NCBI RefSeq assembly: GCF_003033885.1
Contig: NZ_CP024081.1
Coordinates: 2,973,462 to 3,037,461, forward strand
Direction: 5' to 3'
Length of the DNA: 64,000 nucleotides
Source: Pseudomonas rhizophila
Lineage (GTDB): Bacteria > Pseudomonadota > Gammaproteobacteria > Pseudomonadales > Pseudomonadaceae
Shown here in pieces: positions 7,109 to 15,197 of this stretch. The position numbers and the translations under genes are program-made. A model generated the notes under the pieces. The model ran no database searches and was not told where the DNA came from. It worked only from the letters and a program-made list of their open reading frames with translations. Every line of letters begins with the position of its first letter. The stretch's first letter is position 1.

Positions 7109-9558
7109 GCCGGTACCTCCAGGTTTTTCACGGTGATGACTTCAAACTCTTTCTTCAGCTGGGGCTGTTCCAGGCGTTCTTTCCATGGGTCCTGTTCCAA
7201 CGACAGGGAGAACTTCAGGCGGTCATGCAAGGCTTTGCGTCGTTGCGGATCTTCAAGTACTGCTTTCTTGATGTGCTCCATGCCGACCCGTTGCATGTAG
7301 TGCACGGTGCGTTCGAGGTAGAAGGCTTCTTCGCGGTACAACTGCAGGAATGCGCCGTTGTATTCGCGCACTTCTTCGGCGGTCTTGAGTTTGACGAAGA
7401 ATTCGGCGACCTCAGTCTTGATCCCGCCGTTACCGCCGATGTACATCTCCCAGCCGGAATCGACGCCGATAATGCCGACATCTTTGATGCCCGCTTCCGA
7501 GCAGTTGCGGGGGCAACCGGAAACGGCCAGCTTCACTTTGTGGGGCGACCACATGTTGAAGAGGTCGTGCTCCAGCTCGATTCCCAATTGGGTGGAGTTC
7601 TGCGTGCCAAAACGGCAGAATTCGCTGCCTACGCAGGTTTTTACGGTGCGGATGGATTTGCCATAAGCGTGGCCGGACGGCATGTCCAGGTCTTTCCAGA
7701 CTCCGGGTAGATCCTGCTTTTTGATCCCTAGCAAGTCGATACGCTGGCCGCCGGTGACCTTGACCATCGGCACGTTGTATTTGTCGGCCACATCGGCAAT
7801 GCGCCGCAACTCAGACGGATTGGTCACGCCACCCCACATCCGCGGGACGACGGAGTAAGTGCCATCTTTCTGGATGTTGGCGTGGGCACGCTCGTTGATC
7901 AGGCGCGACTGCGGATCGTCGTGCGCTTCGCCGGGCCAGGTGGAAATCAGGTAGTAGTTGAGCGCCGGGCGGCAGGTGGCGCAGCCGTTTGGGGTGCGCC
8001 AGTTCAGGTAGCTCATGGTTGCGGCGATGGTCAGCAGATGCTGGTCGCGGATCGCCTGGCGAATCTGCCCATGGTTGAGATCGCTGCAACCGCAGATGGC
8101 TTTTTCGCTTTTCGGTTTGACGTCCGCCGCGCCGCCCACGGTGTTGATCAGGATCTGCTCCACCAAACCGGCGCAGGAGCCACAGGAACTGGCGGCCTTG
8201 GTGTGTTTTTTCACATCATCGACGCTGAACAGCCCATGCTCCTGGATCGCCTTGACGATGGTGCCCTTGCACACGCCGTTGCAGCCGCAGACTTCGGCGG
8301 TGTCGGCCATGTTCATGGCTTTGTCCTGGCCCTGGTGTCCTACGTCTCCCAGGGCGTTTTCCCCAAACATCAGGTGATCGCGGATCTCGCTGATGGTGTG
8401 GTTCTCACGGATCTGACGGAAATACCAGCCACCGTCTGCCGTATCGCCGTACAGACAGGCGCCGACCAGCACGTCATCCTTGATCACCAGTTTTTTGTAG
8501 ACGCCACCAATCGGGTCGGAAAGGGTGATGGTCTCGGTGCCTTCGCCGCCCATGAAGTCCCCGGCGGAGAACAGGTCGATGCCGGTGACTTTGAGTTTGG
8601 TCGAGGTCACTGACCCCTTGTAGGTGGCGAAGCCCAGTTGCGCGAGGTGGTTGGCACAGACCTTGGCTTGCTCGAACAGCGGTGCCACCAGGCCGTAGGC
8701 GGTTCCACGGTGGCTGGCGCATTCACCGATGGCATAGATGCGCGGGTCGTAGGTTTGCATCGTGTCGTTGACCAGAATCCCGCGGTTGCAAGGGATGCCG
8801 GACTTTTCCGCCAGTTCGGTATTGGGGCGGATACCGGCGGCCATCACCACCAGATCGGCCGGGATGATGTCACCGTTTTTGAATTGCACCGAGCCGACCC
8901 GGCCATTGCCGGCGTCGTGCAGGGCTTGCGTTTGTTCGCTCAGGCGGAATTTCAGCCCGCGATTTTCCAGGGCGGTTTGCAGCAACTGACCGCTGGTCTT
9001 GTCCAGCTGACGCTCCAGCAGCCATTCACCCAGGTGCACCACTGTCACGTCCATGCCCCGCAGTTTCAAGCCGTTGGCGGCTTCCAGGCCGAGCAGCCCG
9101 CCGCCGATCACCACGGCGTGTTTGTGGGTCTTGGCGGTGTTGATCATCGCCTGGGTGTCGGCGATGTCGCGGTAGCCGATGACGCCATCCAGGGTGTTGC
9201 CGGGGATCGGCAGGATGAATGGCGTGGAGCCTGTGGCGATCAGCAGACGGTCGTATTCGGCTTCGCTGCCGTCCTCGGCGATGACCCGGCGCTTGACTCG
9301 GTCGATCTCCACGACCTTGCGGTTGAGCAGCAGCTTGATGTTGTTGTCCAGGTACCAGCTCAGGTCGTTGAGCACGATCTCTTCAAACGTCTGCTCGCCG
9401 GCGAGCACGGGCGAGAGCAGGATTCGGTTGTAGTTGGTATGAGGCTCGGCGCCGAACACCGTGATGTCGTATAGCTCATTGCTCAGCTTGAGCAGTTCTT
9501 CAAGGGTTCGAACCCCGGCCATGCCGTTGCCGATCATCACCAGTTTGAGTTTCTTCAT
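7105..9558 (-). CDS. nirB: NADH-nitrite reductase large subunit
   Basis: An 817-residue cytoplasmic siroheme enzyme. The N-terminal half is an FAD/NAD(P)H oxidoreductase (MIGNGMAGVRTLEELL, VVIGGGLLGLEAANGLK, IYAIGECASHRGTAYGLVAP). The middle has BFD-like [2Fe-2S] motifs (CGCNGVCKGTIV, SCGSCAGLV, CGCSDLNHGQIRQAI). The C-terminal sulfite/nitrite reductase domain has the siroheme/[4Fe-4S] cysteines in CVGSEFCRFG and SGCPRNCSEAGIKDVG. I chose the ATG at 9558 (GGAGAACCCTG upstream) over an earlier in-frame start. It is first in nirB-nirD-nasA-cobA and is preceded by an ANTAR leader with terminator and a sigma-54 promoter. Confidence 0.97.
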   Translation of the reverse strand: MKKLKLVMIGNGMAGVRTLEELLKLSNELYDITVFGAEPHTNYNRILLSPVLAGEQTFEEIVLNDLSWYLDNNIKLLLNRKVVEIDRVKRRVIAEDGSEAEYDRLLIATGSTPFILPIPGNTLDGVIGYRDIADTQAMINTAKTHKHAVVIGGGLLGLEAANGLKLRGMDVTVVHLGEWLLERQLDKTSGQLLQTALENRGLKFRLSEQTQALHDAGNGRVGSVQFKNGDIIPADLVVMAAGIRPNTELAEKSGIPCNRGILVNDTMQTYDPRIYAIGECASHRGTAYGLVAPLFEQAKVCANHLAQLGFATYKGSVTSTKLKVTGIDLFSAGDFMGGEGTETITLSDPIGGVYKKLVIKDDVLVGACLYGDTADGGWYFRQIRENHTISEIRDHLMFGENALGDVGHQGQDKAMNMADTAEVCGCNGVCKGTIVKAIQEHGLFSVDDVKKHTKAASSCGSCAGLVEQILINTVGGAADVKPKSEKAICGCSDLNHGQIRQAIRDQHLLTIAATMSYLNWRTPNGCATCRPALNYYLISTWPGEAHDDPQSRLINERAHANIQKDGTYSVVPRMWGGVTNPSELRRIADVADKYNVPMVKVTGGQRIDLLGIKKQDLPGVWKDLDMPSGHAYGKSIRTVKTCVGSEFCRFGTQNSTQLGIELEHDLFNMWSPHKVKLAVSGCPRNCSEAGIKDVGIIGVDSGWEMYIGGNGGIKTEVAEFFVKLKTAEEVREYNGAFLQLYREEAFYLERTVHYMQRVGMEHIKKAVLEDPQRRKALHDRLKFSLSLEQDPWKERLEQPQLKKEFEVITVKNLEVPA

Positions 9559-9623
9559 CAGGGTTCTCCACAAGCTCAGGCCCGGTTCATCACGGTGCTC
9601 GGACTGGCTCGATACTTTTACGA

Positions 9624-9668
9624 AAACAAAAAAAGGCGTCCCGCTAGTTGCCTAGCGAGGACGCCTTT
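9624..9668 (-). terminator. Leader terminator before nirB
   Basis: On the minus strand AAAGGCGTCC pairs with GGACGCCTTT (9659-9668 with 9632-9641). An inner CGCTAG/CTAGCG stem (9652-9657 with 9642-9647) sits inside, and a U-rich tract follows. It lies about 65 bases before the nirB ATG with no gene in front, so it would stop transcription inside the leader unless prevented. Its 5' arm shares bases with leader hairpin P2. Confidence 0.9.
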
Positions 9669-9722
9669 GTCCTTGTCCCGTTCTCTCGGGAAGCACCGCC
9701 CTCATCGTTGGAGGCGTTGCTT
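9659..9722 (-). ncRNA. ANTAR target RNA (two hexaloop hairpins) in the nirB leader
   Basis: Read on the minus strand. Hairpin P1 (9722-9691) has 13-position arms with two mismatches around the loop AACGAT. Hairpin P2 (9672-9659) is GGAC-AAAGGC-GTCC. Both loops have six bases with A at position 1 and G at position 4, the rule published for ANTAR-protein RNA targets. The 3' arm of P2 (GUCC) is also part of the terminator's 5' arm, so P2 and terminator cannot form together. NasT, encoded at 13264-13839, is the likely binder. A third hairpin CCCG-AGAGAA-CGGG lies between P1 and P2 and also obeys the loop rule. Confidence 0.85.
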
Positions 9723-9743
9723 TATGTATGGTGAGAGAGGTTA

Positions 9744-9759
9744 TGCAGTGGTTGTGCCA
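9744..9759 (-). promoter_or_regulatory. Sigma-54 type promoter of nirB-nirD-nasA-cobA
   Basis: The minus strand reads TGGCACAACCACTGCA: a GG (-24) and a GC (-12) at the canonical spacing, close to TGGCACG-N4-TTGCA. The predicted start near 9733 puts hairpin P1 about 11 bases into the transcript. NtrC activation under nitrogen limitation is the usual arrangement. A half-site-like TGCACCG at 9824-9830 lies roughly 95 bases upstream. Confidence 0.72.
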
Positions 9760-9894
9760 ACTGGCTTGAGGGCGCGGATTTATTGGAGGGGAGGCGGGTT
9801 GTGCGGATTGGAGCGGGATTTATTGCACCGAATCAAAGCGTGTTGCCCGGTATTGGAGCGTCCCGCAGGCGCAGTTGCAGGGACCATCAGGCCG

Positions 9895-9970
9895 CCATCG
9901 CGAGCAGGCTCGCTCCCACATTGGATCTGCGGTGGACACAAAACCTGTGGGAGCGAGCCTGCTCGCGATA
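9895..9970. repeat. REP family A inverted pair
   Basis: Two inverted copies of the GTGGGAGCGAGCCTGCTCGC unit, separated by about 26 bases, lie between the nirB promoter region and the end of the phosphatase/kinase gene. Confidence 0.93.
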
Positions 9971-9984
9971 GACGCGACTGGGTT

Positions 9985-11655
9985 TCAGCCATGAAACGCT
10001 AAATACAGCAGCACCAGATTCACCACCAAAGACACCAGCGCCAATGTGCGCCAAACCTTCAGCGGCTCCCTTTCCAGTAGCGGCCGAGGCCTGACGCCCA
10101 AGCTGCGCCGTTCACCCTGTTCCAGCAGCAACAGCCATTCCTCGGCGGTTTCAAACCGTTGCCCAGGATCCGCCGCCACGGCACGCTCCAGGCTTTGCCC
10201 AAGCCATTCGGCCAGGTCCGGTCGATAGCGATGGGCACTGACCGGTATGCCAAAGCGCGGTCGCTGGAACGCCTCGATTTCGCCGTAGGGATAGTGTCCG
10301 GTGAGCAGGAAATACAAAGTCACGCCGACCGCATACAAGTCTTGTTGCGCCGTCGGCGGCGCACCCCCGAAGGCTTCCGGGGCGATATAGCTGGGCGTGC
10401 CGGGCAGCACGTTGGCCTGGTCTTCGGACAATCCCGGGCAGTACGCCAGGCCGAAATCCAGCAAGCGCAGTTCCCCATCCTCGCCCAGGTGCAGGTTCTC
10501 CGGCTTGATATCGCGGTGAAAGATCTGTCTTCGATGCAACAGGCCCACCGCGTGCACCAGCCGCTGCGCCAGATCCTGCCACTGGGGCAGAGGCAACGGG
10601 CCGCCCTGGTTGAACAGCTCGGCCAGGGTCTTGCCCGAATATTCCCGCATGACGTAGTACAAATGCTGACGCTGGGCAACGCCGTGGACTTCCGGAAACT
10701 GCCTCCCGGCGACCCGCCTGAGGAACCACTCTTCCGACAGCAACGACTGCCCGGCCTGAGTATCGTCCCGTAGATGCCCCGGCAAGGTTTTCAGCAACCA
10801 CGGTTGGCCCTGGCCATCGTGTACCCGGTAGAGCAACGATTGCTGGCTCTGGCCGAGCAGGCTTTCGATCTGCCAGCCCTCGAACACTTGCCCCGGTTTC
10901 AATGCCGGGGGAAGGGGCCATTGCTGTAACTGGGCCAGCGCATCGCCTATGCTCGCTTCACCCACCGCATCGACCCGCACCAGCAGTGCGCTGGCGTTGT
11001 CCTGGCTGCCGGCCAGGTGCGCAGCGTTGACCAGGGTTTGCGCGGCAATGTCCAGGTCCGGCTGGTCGCGAAGGATACCGGCGATGGCCGTGTCCCCCAG
11101 AACCGCCCAGACGCCATCGCTGAGCAGTACGAAGGTCTCGTCGGCGCGCAGTTCGCCATCGAGGAAGTCCAGGATCAGGTGCTGATCCAGCCCCAGGGCA
11201 CGCTTGAGCACGTGCTGCATGCCCTGTTGTTCCCAGACGTGATCCTCACTGACCCGCTGCAGATGATTGTCGTGCCAGCGGTAGACCCGGCAATCGCCCA
11301 CGTGGGCCAGGGTGAAGCGCCGGCCCCGCAGGACCAGCGCGCTGACGGTGGTGAGCAGCGGTTGCCCGCCACCGTTGGCTTGCAGCCAGCGATTCTGTGC
11401 CAATAACAGCCGGTCCAGCGCTTGGGCCACACCCCAGGTTTGCGGCGTGGAATAGTAGTCCAGGGCCAGGGCCTGCAAGGTCGAACGGGCGGCCAGCCCG
11501 CCATCGGCGCATTGGCTCACACCGTCGGCGATGGCGAACAGGTACCCCTTGCTCGCGGCCAGGGCCGGCGCCGGGGTCACCAGGCGCAGGGCGTCCTGGT
11601 TTTCTTCCCGAGGGCCAATGGCACTGGCTTCGGCAAAACTCAGTTGCAGGCTCAT
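9985..11655 (-). CDS. Bifunctional PP2C phosphatase / Ser-Thr protein kinase, membrane anchored
   Basis: A 556-residue fusion. Residues about 1-235 are a PP2C domain (IADGVSQCADGGLAA, HVGDCRVYRW, LLSDGVWAVLG, SQDNASALLVR). Residues about 265-520 are a eukaryotic-type kinase with catalytic loop HRDIKPENL (His at 380), DFG at 400-402 and YIAPEAFGG as the APE motif. The glycine-rich loop is degenerate (LGQSQQSLLYRV), but a Lys follows in LLKTLP. A C-terminal hydrophobic helix (about 535-553, LALVSLVVNLVLLYLAF) should anchor it in the inner membrane. It starts nine bases after the stop of the nitrate transporter, so the two are cotranscribed. A role in modulating nitrate uptake or its regulation is inference; the substrate is unknown. 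Confidence 0.92.
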   Translation of the reverse strand: MSLQLSFAEASAIGPREENQDALRLVTPAPALAASKGYLFAIADGVSQCADGGLAARSTLQALALDYYSTPQTWGVAQALDRLLLAQNRWLQANGGGQPLLTTVSALVLRGRRFTLAHVGDCRVYRWHDNHLQRVSEDHVWEQQGMQHVLKRALGLDQHLILDFLDGELRADETFVLLSDGVWAVLGDTAIAGILRDQPDLDIAAQTLVNAAHLAGSQDNASALLVRVDAVGEASIGDALAQLQQWPLPPALKPGQVFEGWQIESLLGQSQQSLLYRVHDGQGQPWLLKTLPGHLRDDTQAGQSLLSEEWFLRRVAGRQFPEVHGVAQRQHLYYVMREYSGKTLAELFNQGGPLPLPQWQDLAQRLVHAVGLLHRRQIFHRDIKPENLHLGEDGELRLLDFGLAYCPGLSEDQANVLPGTPSYIAPEAFGGAPPTAQQDLYAVGVTLYFLLTGHYPYGEIEAFQRPRFGIPVSAHRYRPDLAEWLGQSLERAVAADPGQRFETAEEWLLLLEQGERRSLGVRPRPLLEREPLKVWRTLALVSLVVNLVLLYLAFHG

Positions 11656-11664
11656 GGAGGCTAT

Positions 11665-12876
11665 TTATACCCGAGCCGCGGTGACAGCGGCCGAACCCCA
11701 GGTGGTCCTCCAGCGACGCTTGACGCCGTACAGGCCGAACCAAGCCAGGACGCCGAGGCTGGCGAACAACCACAGTGCCAGTTGATAGCTGCCGGTGCTT
11801 TGCTTGATCGCGCCCATGCCTGCCGCCAGGGCGAAACCGCCGATGCCGCCGGCCATGCCGATCAATCCGGTCATCACGCCGATCTCGCGACGGAAGCGTT
11901 GTGGCACCAGTTGGAATACCGCGCCGTTGCCCGCACCCAAACCGAGCATGGTGCAGACGAACAGGGCCAGGGCCGCGTAGGAGCTTGGCAGATTGAAGCC
12001 CACTGCCGCGATGCAGACAGCGGCCACGGTGTACATGCCCAACAGGGTGCGAATGCCACCGAAACGATCCGCCAGGGCGCCGCCCAGTGGACGCATCAGG
12101 CTGCCCCCGAAGACGCAAGCGGCGGTGTAGTAACCGGCGGTCACCGGGCTCAGGCCGTACTGGTCGTTGAAGTAGCCGGGCAGTGCGCTGGCCAGGCCGA
12201 TGAAGCCGCCGAAGGTGACGCTATAGAAGAACATGAACCACCAGCTGTCCCGGTCGCCCAAGGCCTTGAGGTAGTCGCCCATGGATTTGGCTTTTGGCCG
12301 CTCGGGAGCGTTCTTGGCCAGCCAGGCGAAGAGGATCAGGGTCACGATCAGCGGGATCAGCGCGAAACCGAACACGTTGCTCCAGCCGAATGCCACTGCC
12401 ATTACCGGTGCGATCAGCGCAGCCAGTACGGTGCCCGAGTTACCAGCGCCGGCAATGCCCATGGCCTTGCCCTGGTGCTGTGGCGGATACCACTGGGAGG
12501 CCAGCGGCAGGGCCACGGCGAATGACGCACCGGCCACGCCGAGGAACAGCCCCAGCAGCAAGGCTTGTTCGTAGCTGTGGATGCCCAGTTTCCAGGCACA
12601 GAACAGTGCACCGATCACAATCACCTGACCGACCATACCGGCGGTTTTCGGTGAAATCCGGTCGGCCAGCAGGCCCATGAACAAGCGCAGTACGGCACCG
12701 GCCAGGATCGGCGTAGCCACCATCAGGCCGCGTTGCTGGGTGGTCAGGTGCAGGTCGGCAGAGATCTGCACCGCCAGTGGACCGAGCAGGTACCAGACCA
12801 TGAAACTCAGGTCGAAATAGAGGAAGGCCGCGAACAGTGTCGGGGTGTGGCCGGATTTCCAGAAGCTTGAATTCAT
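11665..12876 (-). CDS. MFS nitrate/nitrite transporter (NNP family)
   Basis: A 403-residue transporter with about 12 membrane helices. Two copies of the nitrate-signature type motif are seen, GAGNSGTVLAALIAP and LGAGNGAVFQLVPQ, which identify the nitrate/nitrite porter family (NarK/NasA). The first helix region FAAFLYFDLSFMVWYLLGP is also typical. The ATG at 12876 was chosen because upstream in-frame codons would lie in the leader. It is preceded by a sigma-54 promoter and an ANTAR leader with terminator, and followed closely by the phosphatase/kinase gene. It brings nitrate to NasA. In Pseudomonas literature this transporter is sometimes itself called nasA, so I leave the symbol empty. Confidence 0.93.
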   Translation of the reverse strand: MNSSFWKSGHTPTLFAAFLYFDLSFMVWYLLGPLAVQISADLHLTTQQRGLMVATPILAGAVLRLFMGLLADRISPKTAGMVGQVIVIGALFCAWKLGIHSYEQALLLGLFLGVAGASFAVALPLASQWYPPQHQGKAMGIAGAGNSGTVLAALIAPVMAVAFGWSNVFGFALIPLIVTLILFAWLAKNAPERPKAKSMGDYLKALGDRDSWWFMFFYSVTFGGFIGLASALPGYFNDQYGLSPVTAGYYTAACVFGGSLMRPLGGALADRFGGIRTLLGMYTVAAVCIAAVGFNLPSSYAALALFVCTMLGLGAGNGAVFQLVPQRFRREIGVMTGLIGMAGGIGGFALAAGMGAIKQSTGSYQLALWLFASLGVLAWFGLYGVKRRWRTTWGSAAVTAARV

Positions 12877-12976
12877 CGCGCACCTCAGCTGTAAAAGTCT
12901 CGAGAAATGAGTCAGTGCCTTGAAGCAGTGCGCCGCCTGTGGCTGCACCACCGACCCCGGACTGTGGGATCAAAAC

Positions 12977-13027
12977 AAAAAAACGCCGCAACCCGAATCG
13001 CCAGGGGGCGAGGAGGGTGTGCGACGT
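12977..13027 (-). terminator. Leader terminator before the nitrate transporter
   Basis: On the minus strand ACGTCGCA (13027-13020) pairs with TGCGGCGT (12990-12983), one G-U pair included. GGGT/ACCC and CGCC/GGCG inner stems support it, and a seven-U tract follows (12983-12977). It ends about 100 bases before the transporter ATG. Its 5' arm overlaps leader hairpin P2. Confidence 0.88.
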
Positions 13028-13062
13028 CTTTGTCGTAGGTGGGGCAACCGCCGTTGGTTACC
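13022..13062 (-). ncRNA. ANTAR target RNA in the nitrate transporter leader
   Basis: On the minus strand P1 is GGTAACC-AACGGC-GGTTGCC (13062-13043), seven pairs with one wobble. P2 is CGAC-AAAGAC-GTCG (13035-13022). Both six-base loops have A1 and G4. The 3' arm of P2 is shared with the terminator's 5' arm. Order and spacing mirror the leaders of nirB and nasS. Confidence 0.85.
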
Positions 13063-13076
13063 TGTGGCTTTGCTAA

Positions 13077-13092
13077 AGCGAGAACTGTGCCA
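13077..13092 (-). promoter_or_regulatory. Sigma-54 type promoter of the nitrate transporter unit
   Basis: The minus strand reads TGGCACAGTTCTCGCT, with GG and GC at the -24/-12 spacing. The predicted start near 13066 falls about four bases before hairpin P1. A REP cluster begins only 20 bases further upstream. Confidence 0.68.
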
Positions 13093-13112
13093 ACAGGGGA
13101 GCAGTGTGAGAC

Positions 13113-13238
13113 CTATCGCGAGCAGGCTCGCTCCCACAGTGGATCTTCAGTGGCCATGAAACCTGTGGGAGCGGGCCTGCTCCCACATTGGAGTTCCAGT
13201 GGCCACAGGATCTGTGGGAGCGAGCCTGCTCGCGATAG
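13113..13238. repeat. REP family A cluster of three copies, the middle one truncated
   Basis: An inverted copy (13113-13139), a shortened copy in the middle (TGTGGGAGCGGGCCTGCTCCC around 13164-13187, lacking the CGCGAT end) and a third full copy (13214-13238) lie between nasT and the transporter promoter. Confidence 0.9.
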
Positions 13239-13263
13239 CGCCGGGCCAGGCGCTGCAAGGCTT

Positions 13264-13839
13264 TCAGCCGAGCAACTCATTCATCGCAATGATCTGCTCG
13301 GCCACCTGGATCAGCTTCTGCTGGCGACTCATGGCCTGGCGGCGCATCAGGGTGTAGGCCTGTTCTTCGTTGCATTCTTTCATCTTCATCAGCATGCCCT
13401 TGGCCAGTTCGATGCGTTTGCGTTCGGCCAGTTGCTGGTCCCGGGCCAGGAGCTGGGCGCGCAGGGCCTGGTCGCTTTCGAAGCGGGCCATGGCCACGTC
13501 GAGGATCGGTTGCAGGCGCGCGGCGTGGATGCCTTCGACGATGTAGGCGCTCACGCCCGACTTGATCGCCTGGCGCATTACATCCGGGTCGTGGGAGTCG
13601 GTAAACATGACGATCGGTCGTGGCTGGTCGCGGCTGACCAGCACCACTTGCTCCATGACATCGCGCCCGGGTGACTCGGTATCGATCAGGATCACGTCCG
13701 GACGCACTGTTTCGACGCGTGCCGGCAGGTCGATGGTCAATCCGGATTCATCGATGACTTCGAACCCGGCCTCAATCAGGGCCGCTTTGAGACGGCCGAC
13801 TTTTTTCGCGGTGTCGTTGATCAGCAGGATACGCAGCAT
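13264..13839 (-). CDS. nasT: NasT, ANTAR-domain transcription antiterminator
   Basis: A 191-residue response-regulator-like protein. Residues 1-120 resemble a receiver domain (MLRILLINDTAKKVGRLK, VILIDTESPGRDVMEQ), but the usual acidic cluster at the N-terminus is reduced to N-D. Residues about 130-190 are an ANTAR RNA-binding domain (RKRIELAKGMLMKMKECNEE, AYTLMRRQAMSRQQKLIQVA). NasT binds two-hairpin RNAs in nitrate leaders and prevents termination; without nitrate it is held by NasS. It lies 14 bases after nasS, in the same transcript. Three matching target leaders are found in this window. Confidence 0.96.
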   Translation of the reverse strand: MLRILLINDTAKKVGRLKAALIEAGFEVIDESGLTIDLPARVETVRPDVILIDTESPGRDVMEQVVLVSRDQPRPIVMFTDSHDPDVMRQAIKSGVSAYIVEGIHAARLQPILDVAMARFESDQALRAQLLARDQQLAERKRIELAKGMLMKMKECNEEQAYTLMRRQAMSRQQKLIQVAEQIIAMNELLG

Positions 13840-13853
13840 GGTCGTGGCTCCTG

Positions 13854-15065
13854 TCAGCGGCTGGCGAAGAGGGGAGCCGCATCGCTCAAAGCGTGCAGTT
13901 TGAAGCTTTTGGCATAAGCGGCCGGATCCGAGCCGTCCCAGATGGTGCCGTCGATCAATTGGCTGCTGCGCATGTCCTGGCGGGGGGCGGCGATGTCCAG
14001 TGCCGCGCAGGCTTGACGGTAGAGCGTGAGCTGCTGGACTTGCTGTGCCACGGCCAGATAATCCGGGTCTTCACGCAACAGGCCCCAGCGGCGGAACTGG
14101 GTCATGAACCACATGCCATCGGACAGGTAGGGCAGGTTCACTTCGCCGTTGCCGTGGAAACGCATCGCGTGAGGGTCCTGCCAGCTGTTGCCCAGCCCGT
14201 CGGCGTAAATCCCCAACAGGCGCGGCTCGATGCAATCCAGCGGTGCGTCCAGGTATTCGGGGGCACTCAATAGTTGTGCGGTGCTGCGGCGGTTCTCGGT
14301 GCTTTGCTCAATGAAGCGACTGGCTTGCAGGATCGCCATCACCAGTGCGCGGGCGGTATTGGGGTATTGCTCGACGAATGCACGGGTGCAGCCGAGGACT
14401 TTTTCCGGGTGATCGGGCCAGATGGTTTGAGTCGTCGCCAGGGTGAAGCCCAGGTTCTGTTTGACCGCACTGGCGCACCACGGCTCGCCCACGCAGAACC
14501 CGTCGATCCGTCCGGCCTGCAGGTGGGCGATCATTTGCGGCGGCGGTACCACCACACTGTCGACATCCGACAGCGGATGGATGCCTTGAGCGGCGAGCCA
14601 GTAATAGAGCCACATGGCGTGGGTGCCAGTGGGGAAGGTCTGGGCGAAAGTCAGTTTCGGGCGAGTTTGGTGCACATGCTGTTCCAGTGCCTCAGGACTG
14701 GTCACGCCTTGGGCCTGCAAGCCATGGGAAAGGTTGATGCTCTGGCCGTTCTGGTTCAGCCCCATCAACACCGCCATGTCGGTCGGCGCGACCCCGCCGA
14801 TGCCCAGGTGCACCGCGTAGATCAGGCCATAAAGGCTGTGGGCGGCATCGATTTCACCGCTGACCAGCTTGTCCCGCAGGTTGGCCCAGGACGCTTGGCG
14901 CTTGAGGTTCAAAGTCAGCCCGTAAGGCTGGGCAAAGCCCTGGGTGGCGGCCACCACCAGCGGCGCGCAGTCGCTCAAGGCCATGAAGCCAAGATTGATC
15001 GCGCTCTTTTCCGGGGCATCGCTGCCGTTGACCCAGGCCAGGGGGTTGGCTGGAATTTCATTCAT
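13854..15065 (-). CDS. nasS: NasS, cytoplasmic nitrate/nitrite sensor
   Basis: A 403-residue protein of the NrtA/NasS nitrate-binding family. Core phrases are INLGFMALSDCAPLVVAATQ, DKLVSGEIDAAHSLYGLIYA and GRIDGFCVGEPW, all typical of ABC-type nitrate-binding proteins. There is no signal peptide, which separates the cytoplasmic sensor NasS from periplasmic NrtA. Nitrate or nitrite binding should release NasT. It is the first gene of nasS-nasT and is preceded by its own terminator, ANTAR hairpins and sigma-54 promoter. Confidence 0.95.
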   Translation of the reverse strand: MNEIPANPLAWVNGSDAPEKSAINLGFMALSDCAPLVVAATQGFAQPYGLTLNLKRQASWANLRDKLVSGEIDAAHSLYGLIYAVHLGIGGVAPTDMAVLMGLNQNGQSINLSHGLQAQGVTSPEALEQHVHQTRPKLTFAQTFPTGTHAMWLYYWLAAQGIHPLSDVDSVVVPPPQMIAHLQAGRIDGFCVGEPWCASAVKQNLGFTLATTQTIWPDHPEKVLGCTRAFVEQYPNTARALVMAILQASRFIEQSTENRRSTAQLLSAPEYLDAPLDCIEPRLLGIYADGLGNSWQDPHAMRFHGNGEVNLPYLSDGMWFMTQFRRWGLLREDPDYLAVAQQVQQLTLYRQACAALDIAAPRQDMRSSQLIDGTIWDGSDPAAYAKSFKLHALSDAAPLFASR

Positions 15066-15083
15066 CGCGCATCACCTTTCCAC

Positions 15084-15131
15084 AAAAAAAGGCGCCGTAT
15101 CCGGACGCTTGCAAGGCCGGATGACGACGCC
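15084..15131 (-). terminator. Leader terminator before nasS
   Basis: On the minus strand GGCG pairs with CGCC (15131-15128 with 15094-15091) and ATCCGG with CCGGAT (15122-15117 with 15104-15099), followed by a seven-U tract (15090-15084) only 19 bases before the nasS ATG. Its 5' arm overlaps hairpin P2. Confidence 0.85.
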
Positions 15132-15182
15132 GTTGTCCTTCAAATACAGTGTGGCACTCATTCCGTCGTTGGCATGGGTGCC
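15126..15182 (-). ncRNA. ANTAR target RNA in the nasS leader
   Basis: On the minus strand P1 (15182-15153) has two 12-base arms with two mismatches around the loop AACGAC. P2 (15137-15126) is GAC-AACGGC-GTC. Both loops carry A1 and G4. P2 is the weakest of the three in this window, with only three certain pairs. It shares bases with the terminator arm at 15128-15131. Confidence 0.8.
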
Positions 15183-15197
15183 GATGAACGCAAGTGG

